A stretch of DNA of 64,000 nt from Daedaleopsis sinensis (lineage: Eukaryota; Basidiomycota; Agaricomycetes; Polyporales; Polyporaceae), in the NCBI GenBank assembly GCA_033807695.1, contig CM066301.1:2232001-2296000 (forward strand). Direction: 5' to 3'. The stretch's first letter is position 1. Every line of letters starts with the position of its first letter. The notes under the pieces are model-generated. The model saw only the letters and a list, made by a program, of their open reading frames with translations. It did no database searches and had not been told where the DNA came from. The position numbers and the translations under genes are program-made. This document shows positions 33,315 through 44,719 of the stretch, piece by piece.

Positions 33315-34110
33315 ATGGCTATAAATATGCAGGACGCAGTGTGAGTAAACTTGAAAGCATGTAGCGAGAAGAGCTTGACATTGAATCTACAGGAAAGCGA
33401 TGGGAGAGATGGTTCCGATCATCGACCCCGAGGATGACTACCTCACGATTGCCGCAGCAGAGGAACGGATGGCTCTCACACAGGAAACCCGACAGAAAGA
33501 ATTACGCGATGCACACGCGAAGCTCAAGCGTGAGCTACGGTTCATCATTCTCATGGAGACGCTAGCTCATACTCCCCTTCAGAACTTGCCAAAGTGCTCG
33601 AAGCGGCACGCATATCCGCCACTCGACCATCGACCATCCCATCTGCAGAGGAGCACATCGCACAGATGAATGACTTGGACGCTACGCGACTTTCACTGGC
33701 CAAGGCGATAAACGACGCGGAAGGCGGGCTCGCAGGCAAGGAAGCTGAGCTCACGCGTCTGAAGGAAGATACCCGTGCCCTCGAGATGTCCGACCCAGCT
33801 GCGGAACATGACCTCGACACTACTGCGTCAGTTCTACCGTTCCCAAAGTGAGTAACCTACTAATACCACTGAAATGCGTGCAGACTACGCCTTGCACTGT
33901 ACAAGGGGCTCGGTTTTGAACCCGTCGTTGAGAAGGACGGTCATATGCCGAAGATGCTAATCCGTAAGTCTCACGTCGTCAGCTCACCGATGAGCTCAGT
34001 TGACAATTAAAGTAGGCGCTGAATCTGGGGATGTGCATTGTGTCACATTTGACCAGGGCAAGGCAGACGCAGAGTATACCAATCTGTTATGGAAACTCGC
34101 GGTATCCTAG
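33315..34110 (+). CDS. SPC24: Kinetochore protein Spc24 (Ndc80 complex)
   Basis: Five exons (33315-33340, 33393-33529, 33583-33847, 33884-33963, 34016-34110) give 200 aa. The middle is a coiled coil (QETRQKELRDAHAKLK, then LAKAINDAEGGLAGKEAELT). The C-terminal globular head has LRLALYKGLGFEPVVEKDGH and ESGDVHCVTFDQGK, ending NLLWKLAVS. This coil-plus-small-head layout matches Spc24, which with Spc25 anchors the Ndc80 complex to the inner kinetochore. Intron 3 (33848-33883) is only 36 nt but has a near-perfect branch site CTACTAATAC. An MCB-type element lies upstream at 33209-33214. The sequence is divergent, as is usual for this family, so identity rests mainly on the head motif and layout. 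Confidence 0.8.
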
Positions 34111-34285
34111 AATTTCGTTCGTTCTCCTTCTTTCGTTCCCCGATTCATAAGTTATATTTATATCAACTAAATGTGTGACATAGGAAGATATGTGGCGGAT
34201 ACGATACACTAGAACAAGGAGCCTGATCACTCAGAGGGATTATGATATCCGATCCTCGCGAGCTATGCCATGTCTGCCAAAGAGA

Positions 34286-37200
34286 CTATGGCATCCCAAA
34301 CTGCGCCTGTTAATACAACAATCAGTAAACATTCCATAGTCAAGTACAGAGACAACCACTTACTCGTACACTCGGCTTTATGACCCAAACCTTCTTCTCC
34401 TTGCATTTCTCACCGACCTCCCGAACCTTTGCCTCGATCGCGTTCTTCTTCACCTTGTGGGCCTGCAGTTCCCGATGCACCGTCTCAACGATACCCTGTA
34501 GACTGCTCGTGGCGAGCTCGTTGACACGGGCGAGCAAGAAGGGAAGATGGGCCTCAGGAAAGGGGTTCTTCGGAGCAAGCGCCGGACGTTTGGCAACCGA
34601 CGCGGGGGATGCATCTGAGCTCGTACTCGTACTTGATGTTAGAGCAGATGACGACTTCGCCAGGTGTGGCGGTAGAGCGGGTATGGCGAAGCCGTCTGCA
34701 GTATGGTTGTGACTCTGCCCTGAACCAGAAGCGGAGGTCTGTTGTTCGACCGGTTGAGAAATGTACTTGAATGGATCGATAGGGTGTGGTGTATCTAGAG
34801 CGCGGTGAGGAATCATATACGCGTCAAACATGGGGAGTTGCGAGGAGGGGACATACCATTGAATAGCTGTATACGGTAAGCCTTAAACGGCTCGTACGCG
34901 CACCGTCCGACTGACGTCTCCCATTCCGGACCTTTGACGAAGGGTACGAGAGGGATGACGACCCGTCTCTTCTTGCCTGCATTGCTCTTGTCCTTCTCTT
35001 CTTTCGCCTTCCTCTTCCCGTTAGCACTTCCTGGAGTCGGAAGATCGAGATCTGGAAAGCTAGGAGAAGCCGGCCGCTCTTCTATAGGCGTGCCGGGATC
35101 CTCAACCTCGTCGTCGTCAACTAACCAACTATCCAAGTCCGAATCTGGGTCTTCGTCACCATCGCCTTCTTCATCGCCATCCTCTACCACGTCGTCTGCG
35201 TCACCTGCGTCTTCGTCTGCCCATTCTTCGCCGGAATCGTAGGTGTAGTCCACTTGAACAGCATCGCGAGCGAAAGGAGTACGAGGCCCTATGTCGCGTG
35301 AGTTTCGCGTGAATGTGCCGAAGTAGCCCGGTCGGGCGTCCTCGTGAAACATGAAGGCCTTTGCGGGCAGTGCCTGGCGGTCTCGGAGGATAGCGAGCAG
35401 TCGCCGGACTTCGGTGTCATCTCCTGCAACCTCTGCCTCAGTGAGTTGTGACATGAGTCCTCTGACTGATACAGGGTTGTATGTCTTGTAGCCAGTCGGT
35501 TGCAGGGGTCGCCGTGGTGAATTGAGCCCCGCGGGTAGACGAGCAAGAATAACCCGCAACCAGTCTGTGACACGATCAAATATACAGGCAAGTGAGATGA
35601 CGGGCAGGACAAACCTCGAGGAGTCATGCTATCCAGATCCTGTATGTCTTCCATCACCACATCCTCGGGCCCAGTAGCTTCTTCGTCATCGTCAAGCACT
35701 ATGACATTTCCTTCTGTCCTGCTGGCAACTCTTCGCTTGCGTTTATCGCGCGAGTTACTTTCACGGAACCAGTTCACTGGGGCCAGTTCTGCGTCCTTCT
35801 TGATCGCAAATGGCCTGAAAGTTCGCTGGAAGTCTGACTGAGCGGAAGTGGGCCCAGGAGAGCCCGTCTCGCTATCCTTAGGAGACTTGCCCTTGGACGG
35901 CGACGCAGAAGCTACACCCTTCGCCTTTCCGAAGAAGTTCGCCATTATGGAACGCGATTTAGCCTGAGCGGCCTCAACTTTCTTCTCCCGTTCCGCTTTG
36001 GCAGCCTTCTTCTCGAGACGTTCCTTCTCCTGAACATTGTGAGCGAGCACATCACTGGGATCATTCACAAGTCATGACATACCTTTGCTACCTTCTCAGG
36101 ATCGACAGACTTCCTGGGCCTCCCCACAGACCGCTTCTCCTAAAATGTAGTTGAGTTATGATCAGGCGTGCACACGTAATGTTCACATACTCCAGCATCG
36201 GTCTCCGAGGTAGAGGTCTCTACAGTCGTCTTGTTCTGAGCCAATGTAACAGGTTCGTCGTTGCTGAGGTCTATGACAGTGGCCCCCGGCGGCGCACTTG
36301 TGGCCTGACGGAGATCTATTACGCTTGACCCCGGCGCACCCTTTGAACTCTTGACCTTCGCAAGGGCCTTGGTGGAGTTCTTGACACCGAGGATAGCTAC
36401 GCGTTCGTGATCTGATAATGAGTCGAAGAGCGTCTTCACATCATGCTTCGCCTAACAACATTGGTCTTGTCAAGCCATGGTGTTAATCGACCAAGTAGGA
36501 CACGTACCTGCTGCCTCTCCCTCAACCTGTTGTCTGCTTTCTCTTTTGCAGTCTTTGGCAGCCAGTCTCGACACGCGTCTGATAGTTCCCAACGCCATAC
36601 AAGCCACGAGGCAGGCACTTTGCCACCCTCCCCGGGGCTGTCTAATCCATAGTTGACACGTTTCGCGACACTCTTGATCGCGTTTTCCAGCGTGTCAAGC
36701 GGCAGCATGGCGCGTATGTCGCTATCGTCGTCCTCATCTTCGTCCACTTCGGGTAACAATTGGTGTTGGATATGCTTCGAGAGTGCTTGTAGCGTCTTGT
36801 CGCTGCGGCATACCCATGAGACAATCTGGGGGGTTCTATGCAGGTTGCATGAAATGTGGCGAGGCGTACCTTTCGTGTGCGAGCTTGGCAATTACTGGTT
36901 TGTGCTCATCGGGAACCGCGGTCAATGGCGGCAGTTTTGACGACAACCTTTCCTCCAGCATTACCCGAAACTTGACAATCTCTGCAGGACATAGGCTCGC
37001 ATGGCTCACATAAATAGAGGGGCGATGCGTACTCACCTTGTAACGTCTCCGACATCTTCTCGAACGACATCGTCTTCTGCTTAAATGCAAGTTTGCCATT
37101 CTTCAGCTCAACCAAAGACGTCTTTGCGACTTTCTCTGCTTGAAATCAGCGAGATGACACGTATAACCACGCCCGTGCGTTCTCACCGCTGAGCGCGCCG

Positions 37201-37292
37201 TCAGAGGACGAAGCTAGGTAGAGGCTGAGTTCAGACGAGAACATTGGAGGTGCTAGCCAATACACACCCAGGTTAAGATCCGCGTTCGTCAT
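34286..37292 (-). CDS. Chromatin assembly factor 1 large subunit (CAF-1 p150/Cac1/Rlf2)
   Basis: CAF-1 deposits H3-H4 behind replication forks. The N-terminal exons (from ATG 37292) code LVELKNGKLAFKQKTMSFEK. A basic, charged KER-like stretch EKERLEKKAAKAEREKKVEA precedes a PIP-box-like SIMANFFGKAKG. The family's central ED signature follows: FHEDARPGYFGTFTRNS, GPRTPFARDAVQVDYTYDSG and EEWADEDAGDADD, with long Asp/Glu runs. The C-terminal part has a winged-helix-like segment (FLLARVNELATSSLQGIVET, then KVKKNAIEAKVREV) and ends with a short exon coding AQFGMP. About nine introns interrupt it. Its start is 180 bp from the divergent RFC gene, another PCNA-pathway factor. Confidence 0.88.
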
Positions 37293-37472
37293 GACGCTCA
37301 TTGGTGTCTTCATTCACGTCGAGGAGGAGGGCAGCGGGAGCGCGGGCAAGCGGGATGTGGTCGGGAGCAGCGACGCGCTCCGTCACACGTTCCCTTTCAG
37401 TGACCGCGCGTGACGTCTCGCGGTCGGTACGCGTCACACCGCGTCTGCGCGTCGACGTGACTTGCCTCCGAC
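37293..37472. promoter_or_regulatory. Shared divergent promoter CAF-1 / RFC with MCB element
   Basis: Only 180 bp separate the two start codons. ACGCGT at 37425-37430, preceded by GCGCGTGACGTCTCGCGG, is a candidate MBF (MCB) site, with a second near-match GCGCGT at 37446-37451. No TATA box is obvious. Such an element would fit G1/S expression of both genes, which act with PCNA (inference). Confidence 0.55.
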
Positions 37473-38898
37473 CATGTCTTTCTTCCAGCCACACGCACCA
37501 AAAGCCGCGCAGAAACAGGCTGTGGACACACAACATCAGCCATGGGTAGAGAAATAGTGAGCAACCTGTGGCAAATCATGCACTCAAGCTGACGGTACAC
37601 CGTGCAGCCGTCCCAAAACCATTGACGATGTATCCGCACAAGAGCATACGGTGGCGGTTCTACGAAAGACTCTGACGTCCTCAAATGTGCGTGGCACGTA
37701 TCTTGCTCTCTGACATGCTGTTTACATTAGAGCAGCTCCCGCATATGCTGTTCTACGGACCACCGGGAACGGGCAAAACATCCACAATCTTAGCTCTAGC
37801 ACGACAACTCTTCGGGTGCGTTGACCGCTTGACTCGTGTTCAAATCGCCGCCTCACGCATACAATCAGACCAGACAATTTCCGCTCACGGGTTCTGGAGC
37901 TTAATGCATCTGACGAGCGAGGTATTAGCATAGTGCGGGAGAAAATCAAGAACTTTGCGCGACAGACCCCCCGAGCCCAGGCAGTCGGGACTGATGGCAA
38001 GACCTACCCTTGCCCTCCATACAAGATTATCATCCTGGACGAGGCGGATTCCATGACACAAGATGCTCAAGCTGCTCTGCGCCGTATCATGGAACTGTAC
38101 GCTCGCATAACGCGCTTCTGTCTGGTGTGCAACTACGTAACGAGGTGCGCATCCGTCGTCCGTCTCTCAATATCGTTTCGCGCGACAGTATCACCTGACT
38201 CCGTATTCGCAACTGTCGACTTGCATCCACACCAGAATCATTGAGCCGCTCGCCTCCCGTTGTTCTAAGTTCCGCTTCAAACCTCTAGACCCGTCATCCA
38301 CCTCCACACGTCTTGCGCAGATCGCCAGCGCAGAGAATGTCCCAGTCGACTCCGAGACGATTGAGGCCCTCATCACTACATCCCATGGAGACCTCCGTCG
38401 CGCCATCACGTACCTACAATCCGCATCTCGACTCGCCATGTCGACAAAACCACCCAGCGACATTACCCCGCGCGATATTCAAGAAATCGCAGGGGTCGTC
38501 CCGGACGAAGTCATTGTAGGGTTTGCCACCGCCCTCGGAATCGAGCAGGTGGGCGGAGACAGCATGGACATTGATATGGACGACGCGGGCAACGTGAAAG
38601 TGAAGGGGTATGACGGGGTCAGACAGAAGGTGAAGGAAATCATCCGAGAGGGCTACTCAGCATCCCAGATCATCTCTCAGGTGAGCTCCCGTCGTAGCCC
38701 CCATGCACTGGAGTTGACCGAGATTACTAGTTGCATGATCATGTCGTACTGCACCCAACCCTGAGTGCGCGTCAAAAGTCCCAATGCGCACTTGTTCTTG
38801 CGGAAGCCGACAAGGCTCTTTGTGATGGCGCGGACGAGGAACTATGGATCCTCGAAGTGGGGCTCCGGGTACACAAGGCGATGTCGTCGAAGTCATAG
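37473..38898 (+). CDS. RFC2: Replication factor C small subunit (human RFC4 / yeast Rfc2 type)
   Basis: This AAA+ clamp-loader subunit helps open PCNA and load it on DNA. The start is [15 protein letters not shown]. The Walker A is [20 protein letters not shown], the sensor/linker is [20 protein letters not shown], the Walker B is [20 protein letters not shown], and the SRC arginine-finger motif is [33 protein letters not shown] follows. The C-terminal collar ends [20 protein letters not shown] and MSSKS. Introns after EKY (split codon), SSN, QLFG, NYVTR and ISQ keep frame. Length is about 380 aa. The insertion [14 protein letters not shown] matches RFC4/Rfc2 better than the other small subunits. 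It shares a divergent promoter with CAF-1. Confidence 0.93.
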
Positions 38899-39224
38899 TC
38901 CATCACCCACTTATTAACGTTTCGTGTACTCGCGCATCTGTAGCTTTAGTCGCTTTGAATTCGTCTCATTTTGGTACGGCTACATACATTCATGAGTGAG
39001 ACAAGAGCAAGAGGTGCAGGGATCACGCTAGCAGGCTTACAGGTACAGAGAAGGAAACCGTTCATTCATGTACGTATAAGTGCGATCATGAAACAACAAA
39101 AAGGTGCAAGAGACAGACAGCGACGACGCGAGACCAGAGCATGCAAGTGCCAACACTATCCACACCCTCCGCATCCTACAACAGCGTGCATATCTACATC
39201 ATGACAGGTCGTAAGTCTTTGGCT

Positions 39225-41394
39225 CTACCGCATACCAGCGGTCGCCTTTTGCAAGGCGCGTTTGATGCCGAGCTGCGCCTTGCGGAGCTCGTCTGACGTC
39301 GAGTCTTCGATCTCGAGCTTCTCAAGAGCACGGGCAAGCTCGGCCTCGACCTGAGCCTTAGCATGACGCTTGATCTTCATGCCGATCTCGGGGCTCGTGA
39401 TGGTGCTCTCAACCTGGTGGATGTAGCTCTCGAGGTCGGCCTTCGCCTCGTGCCGTGCACTGAAGTCCTTGTCCGCCTGCTTGTAGTGCTCTGCATCCTT
39501 GATCATCTGGTCAATCTCTGCCGACGAAAGGCGACCGACGGAGTTCTGGATGCCTATTGAAGACGTATGAGTAACATGCAAGAGGATTGGACAGCACATG
39601 GACTTACTGATTTGAGCCTTGCGGCCGGATGCCCGGTCCTGAGCGGTGACCTTGAGCAAACCGTTCGCATCGAGCTCGAAGGTAGTGAGGAGCTCGGCGG
39701 TACCACGGGGCATGGGGGGAATACCGTTGAGCTCGAACTCGCCGAGCAGGCGGTTGTCACGGCACTGCGTACGCTCTCCCTCGTATACGGGGAAGGTGAC
39801 GGTTGTCTGGTTATCCTCGACAGTGGTGAAGACACGAGACTTGTTGGTGGGGATGGGGGTGTTGCGGGGAACGACGACACCGAAGATATCGCCCTGCATG
39901 GCGACACCGAGGGAGAGGGGGGCGACATCGAGGAGAAGGAGATCGGCAGTCTTATCGGAGGTCTGACCGGTGAGGACAGCGGCCTGGACGGTAGCGCCGT
40001 ATGCGACAGCCTCATCGGGGTTAATGGACTTGTTGAGCTGGCGACCACCGAAGTACTCCGAGACCAAAGACTGAACCTTGGGGATACGAGTGGAACCACC
40101 GACAAGAACGATGTCATCGACCTTCTCACGGGGCATCTTCGCATCCTTCAGCACACGCTCGACCGGGTCAAGCGTCGACTTGAAAAGAGGAGCGTTGATC
40201 TCCTCGAAACGAGCACGAGTGATGTTCGCGGAGAAGTCCTCACCCTAAGCGAGTCGGATGAGCATATAGCCACTGTTTGAGACTAAACAAGCGCCTCACC
40301 TGGTAGAGCGAGTCCACCTCAACGGTAGTCTGAGCGACGCTGGAGAGTGTCCGCTTAGCACGTTCGCACGCACTGCGGAGACGACGGAGGGCACGAGCGT
40401 CGTCAGAGATGTCGTGGCCGGTCTTCTTCTGGAACTCCTTCTTGAAGTGGTCCAGGAGGTTGTTGTCGAAGTCCTCACCACCCAAGTGGGTGTCACCAGC
40501 AGTAGCCTTGACAGCGAAGACACCCCCAGTGATGTTAAGTAGCGAAACATCGAACGTTCCTCCACCCAAGTCGAAGATGAGAACGTTCTTCTCCGCGCTT
40601 GACTGGCGGTCGAGACCGTATGCAATCGCAGCAGCGGTAGGCTCGTTGATGATACGGAGGACCTCAAGACCAGCGATGGCACCAGCATCCTTGGTCGCAA
40701 GACGTTGTGAGTCGTTGAAGTACGCGGGCACACTAGAGTGTCTGTCAGTCTCAAGAACGTGGTTGTGACATGAACATAACTCACGTCACGACAGCCTTCT
40801 TCACGGTCTTGCCAAGCTTGGCCTCAGAGATCTCCTTCATCTTGATGAGAACCATCGAAGAGATCTCCTGAGGGCTGAAGGTCTTGTCCTCGCCAAGATA
40901 GTTGACCTTGATGAGGGGAGAGCCATTCTTCTCGATAACCTCGAACGGCCAGTGGGTCATGTCCTTCTTGACGTCCGGGTCACTAAAAATTTGAGGATCA
41001 AATTTAGTACCCATGCGTAACGGTATATCTTAGCATGACTTACTCGTATCGCCGGCCGATCAAGCGTTTTGCGTCGAAGACGGTGTTCTTGGGGTTCATG
41101 GCGGCCTGGTTCTTCGCGGCATCCCCAATCAGACGCTCCTCGGAGGAGAAAGCGACGTAAGAGGGAGTAGTCCGGTTACCCTCTGCAAGAGATCCTTGAA
41201 AACATATCCTAAGAGTGACCAAAGACTAGCACGTACGGTCATTGGCGATGATCTCGACACGGTCGTTTTGCCAAACACCAACGCAACTACCGATCACGTT
41301 CAGCTTCGCGTAGGAGGCCAAAGATCCAGCCGGCTACTCACGAGTAGGTGGTACCGAGATCGATGCCAACGGCTCCGTCGAACACGTCGTCCAT
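39225..41394 (-). CDS. SSB1: Ribosome-associated Hsp70, Ssb type
   Basis: Hsp70 chaperone that binds nascent chains at the ribosome with the RAC complex. The start is [18 protein letters not shown]. The nucleotide-binding domain shows [60 protein letters not shown] and [17 protein letters not shown]. The substrate domain includes [20 protein letters not shown] and [19 protein letters not shown]. The lid ends [15 protein letters not shown] with no EEVD. Absence of EEVD, together with VGRLSSAEI and the general match to yeast Ssb1, separates it from Ssa. Several introns lie near the 5' end, as in many fungal Hsp70 genes. Length is about 615 aa. Confidence 0.95.
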
Positions 41395-41588
41395 TTTTTG
41401 TTTGGAAAGAGAAAGAGCGAGGGGGTGAGGGAAGGGAGATGGGAGAGGGCTGAGGCGAAGCTGAGGAGGTTTGGGCGGTCAAGAGGAAAAAAATCGATTG
41501 AGGGTGCTGATGTAAGCGTCTACCACGCGCCCCCGGAACGCGCCTTGCCAGATGCCGCCACCGCGTCCGACCGCTCCTACAGCAAGCC

Positions 41589-42543
41589 ATGTACGCCCTC
41601 CCCCGCTCCTGGGCTGCCCCCGCCGTTCGGTGTACACGGCGCGCACGACTGCCGACGCCGGCCGCCGTGCACGTCCGACATCTCTCGTCTGCCAGGGTGG
41701 AGGAGAAGCCGCTGGAGACCGTGGACGACTGGACGAACTTCCAGCTAAAACGTGCCGAGTATAAGAAACTAAGTGCGTGTCATATACTGTTATTCTCCAG
41801 TACACGCTCTTATTGTGAACGCAGTCGACACATTCGCAGAGTATGGCTCTACTCAGACACGAGACAACACCTTCCAGCCTCACCATTCCCTCCACCGACC
41901 CGTCGCGCCCTCCGACATCACCCTCTCTGCTCTCATTGCCTCCGGCGCACACTTCGGTCATTCGAAGACCCGCATGAACCCTAACTTCGTCCCGTACGCA
42001 TACGGGGTCCGTGCGGGCATCACCATCATCGATCTCGACCACACACTTCCCCTCCTGCGACGCGCCGCGCAAGTCGTACGAGGTGTTGCTGCTCGCGGCG
42101 GCTCCGTCGTCTTCGTCGGGACACGGCCAGACCTCCGTCCAACCGTCCGTCTGGCGGCAGAACGTATGGGCAAGCAGGGCTACCATGTCGGCGAGCGGTG
42201 GCTACCGGGCACTCTGACGAACAGAGTACACATGTTTGGCCCGGAGGTGGCAGGCGACGAGCAAGTCATCCCGGACCTGGTCATTTTCCTCAACCCCATA
42301 CAGAACATTCACGCCATCCGGGAATGTGCACTCGAGCATGTACCAACTATCGGTATCGTCGACTCGAACGTTGACCCTCGTGTGGTCATGTATCCTATAC
42401 CGGCCAACGACGAGAGCACTCGGACAGCAGAACTTATCGCGGGGTTGCTCAGTGTAGCCGGGCGGGAGGGGGTTGCGATATCCGAGGACGAGGCCCGGTC
42501 ACGCATGGCAGCGGCAGCCAAGAGGAGGGGCGGCTCAGCATAG
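41589..42543 (+). CDS. MRP4: Mitochondrial ribosomal protein uS2m (MRP4)
   Basis: Two exons joined by a short intron at about 41771-41820 (KKL|IDTFAEYG). The first 35 residues are Arg/Ala-rich and without acidic residues (MYALPRSWAAPAVRCTRRAR), a typical mitochondrial targeting peptide. The uS2 fold follows: SALIASGAHFGHSKTRMNPN, GITIIDLDHTLPLLRRAAQV, ARGGSVVFVGTRPDLRPTVR, RWLPGTLTNR, then PDLVIFLNPIQNIHAIREC and PTIGIVDSNVDPRVVMYPIP. Length is about 300 aa. Its stop codon is 30 bp from the stop of the convergent TRP2 gene, so the two mRNAs very likely overlap at their 3' ends. Confidence 0.93.
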
Positions 42544-42573
42544 ATTTACACATCAATACACTACGTCGTCTAA

Positions 42574-44373
42574 TCATACCGCTGGAACACTCTTCGCATT
42601 TTGCACGTCGTACCAGAATTCTGACATGAGCGGTCAGCCACGCACAAAAGACGGTGAGCACAGATCAACCTACGTTCTGCTGCCTCGAGAGCCCTCATGT
42701 TGCCTTTGAGTTTGTTGAGGGTCTCAACGTATTCTTCTTCTTCTACGCTGTCGAAAACGATACCGCCGCCCGCCTGAAGGTATGCGATTCCGTCTTTAAA
42801 AGTCATGGTACGAATAGCAATGCATGTATCCATCTCGTCTTCTGCAAAGTCGAAGCGACCGACAGCCCCAGCATAGATCCCGCGCCGCTGCTTCTCGAGC
42901 TCGTAGACGAGCTCGATAGCCTTGATCTTCGGGGCGCCCGATACGGTACCTGCAGGGAAGATGGAGCGGAATGCATCGAACCTTGGGTACGACATAAGCA
43001 CGCAGTTGATGCACGAGTCAATGAGATGCTCACCTTGTCTTGCCCTCGCGCAGCTGACCCGAGACTTGCGAAGTCAAGTGGATGACATGGCTGAACTTCT
43101 CCAGCCTGAGCAGGTGGTCGACGTGTACCGTCTCAGGCTTGCACACACGATTCACGTCGTTTCGCGCAAGGTCGACCAGCATGATGTGTTCTGCTCTGTC
43201 CTTTTCTGAAGCAAGCAGCTCCGCTCCGAGCTTCTCGTCCTCTGAGCATACGTGAGCACAGGGGTGATTGCCATCGAGTGAACAACTTCCGCTCACCTTC
43301 CACAGTCTGACCTCTCCGGATAGTGCCTGCAATCGCGTGGTTGTACACCTTGTTTTTCTCGACCTTGCAGAGCGTCTCGGGGCTAGCACCAACTATCTGG
43401 ATGTGACCACAGTCCATGTAGAACATGTACGGACTAGGATTGATGCGTCGCAAGTGCCTGTATGCGTTGAACGGGTGCAGATTGGTCGGACGTGCCAGAC
43501 GCTGCGAAGGGACAGCCTGAATGATGTCCCCCGCCACAATGTGCTCCTTAAGCTTCGTCACAAAGCCCTCATATCCAGCCTTCCCCACGTTAGACACGGC
43601 CTCGTTGCCGAGAACGACAGGTTGCTGGTAGACTTCAGGTGTTGCGCTGCTCATCACGAGCTTTGCGAGCCTTCGGGCCTTCGACACCGCTGTCTGATAG
43701 ATGAACGAGAGGTTGACCTGATTCGCGTCCCCTGGGCAGAAGACATGCGAGACGACCTTCAGGTTCTGGTAGAGATGGTCGTAGATGAGGAGGGTATCCA
43801 CAAGCATGAAGATGGCTTCAGGTATGCGGAGGGGGTCTTCCAAAGGGCGCACGGTCTTGGGCTCGAAATGCTGGATGGAATCGTACCCGACGTAGCCGAT
43901 TGCTCCGCCAGTGAACGTTTGAACCTCGGGCAGCTTCACGTACTTGTACATGGCCATCTCCTTCTGCAGTGCGACCAAGGGGTCCCCAGTGATTTCTTCA
44001 TTAGGTCCTACCCGGATGATCTTGAAAGGGTCTGCTCGTATGTCAGTGATCTATGGCTCGTTCGCAATAGGAGAATGGGACGCACCTGCTCCGATGAAAC
44101 TATACCGCGCAAGGCTCTCTCCCGCCACTACTGACTCCAGGAGGAAGCTGTACTTGGAGTCCTTCGCGATCCGCAGGTATGCGACGCATGGTGTAAGGAG
44201 GTCTCCCGGGAGCTCGACGTATACAGGCACGCAGTTCCCCTGCTTTTCTTTGAGTATGATGTTTTCAACGGTGGACAGGGGAGGAAACGCTGGGAGTTTC
44301 TGTGTTTCGGGTCAGCTAACGTCACTCTCACACACGGCGGAATAGCTCGCTTGACCTGCGTGTCTATGGCCAT
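42574..44373 (-). CDS. TRP2: Anthranilate synthase component I
   Basis: Catalyses chorismate plus glutamine-derived ammonia to anthranilate, the first step of tryptophan synthesis. The feedback site motif is present: [12 protein letters not shown] (LLES) near residue 60. Catalytic chorismate-domain motifs follow: [81 protein letters not shown] and [20 protein letters not shown]. The end is [20 protein letters not shown], and the last exon codes [15 protein letters not shown]. Exon 1 codes only MAIDTQ. About six introns interrupt it. The partner glutamine amidotransferase (TRP3) is not in the window. Confidence 0.94.
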
Positions 44374-44719
44374 GTTGAATGAAGCCGGATGAGCGTCGGG
44401 GGCAGGAGACGTCGTCGGTTAAATGCTTTATAGCATTCAGGGCAGAGGCAAGAGCCACAGGGCGGATCGCGACCGCCTCATCGAGTCACTGACTCACTGA
44501 CATGAGCTCGTATTGCAGATGGCCTGCCTTTCCACTCGCCTCCGGCCGCCAGCACTCTCACAGCTTGCAAACGATGCTGTCAGTGTCTGGCGATCGGAGC
44601 GAGTGTTGTCGGCGGAGCACTGCAGGGCGTAGCCCAAGTGCCCCGGAACGGAGCGCGCGCTCAATCCAAACCACCAACCGCCATCTCGCAGCAGTTAAGG
44701 AGTTCAGGAGAGCTGCAGT

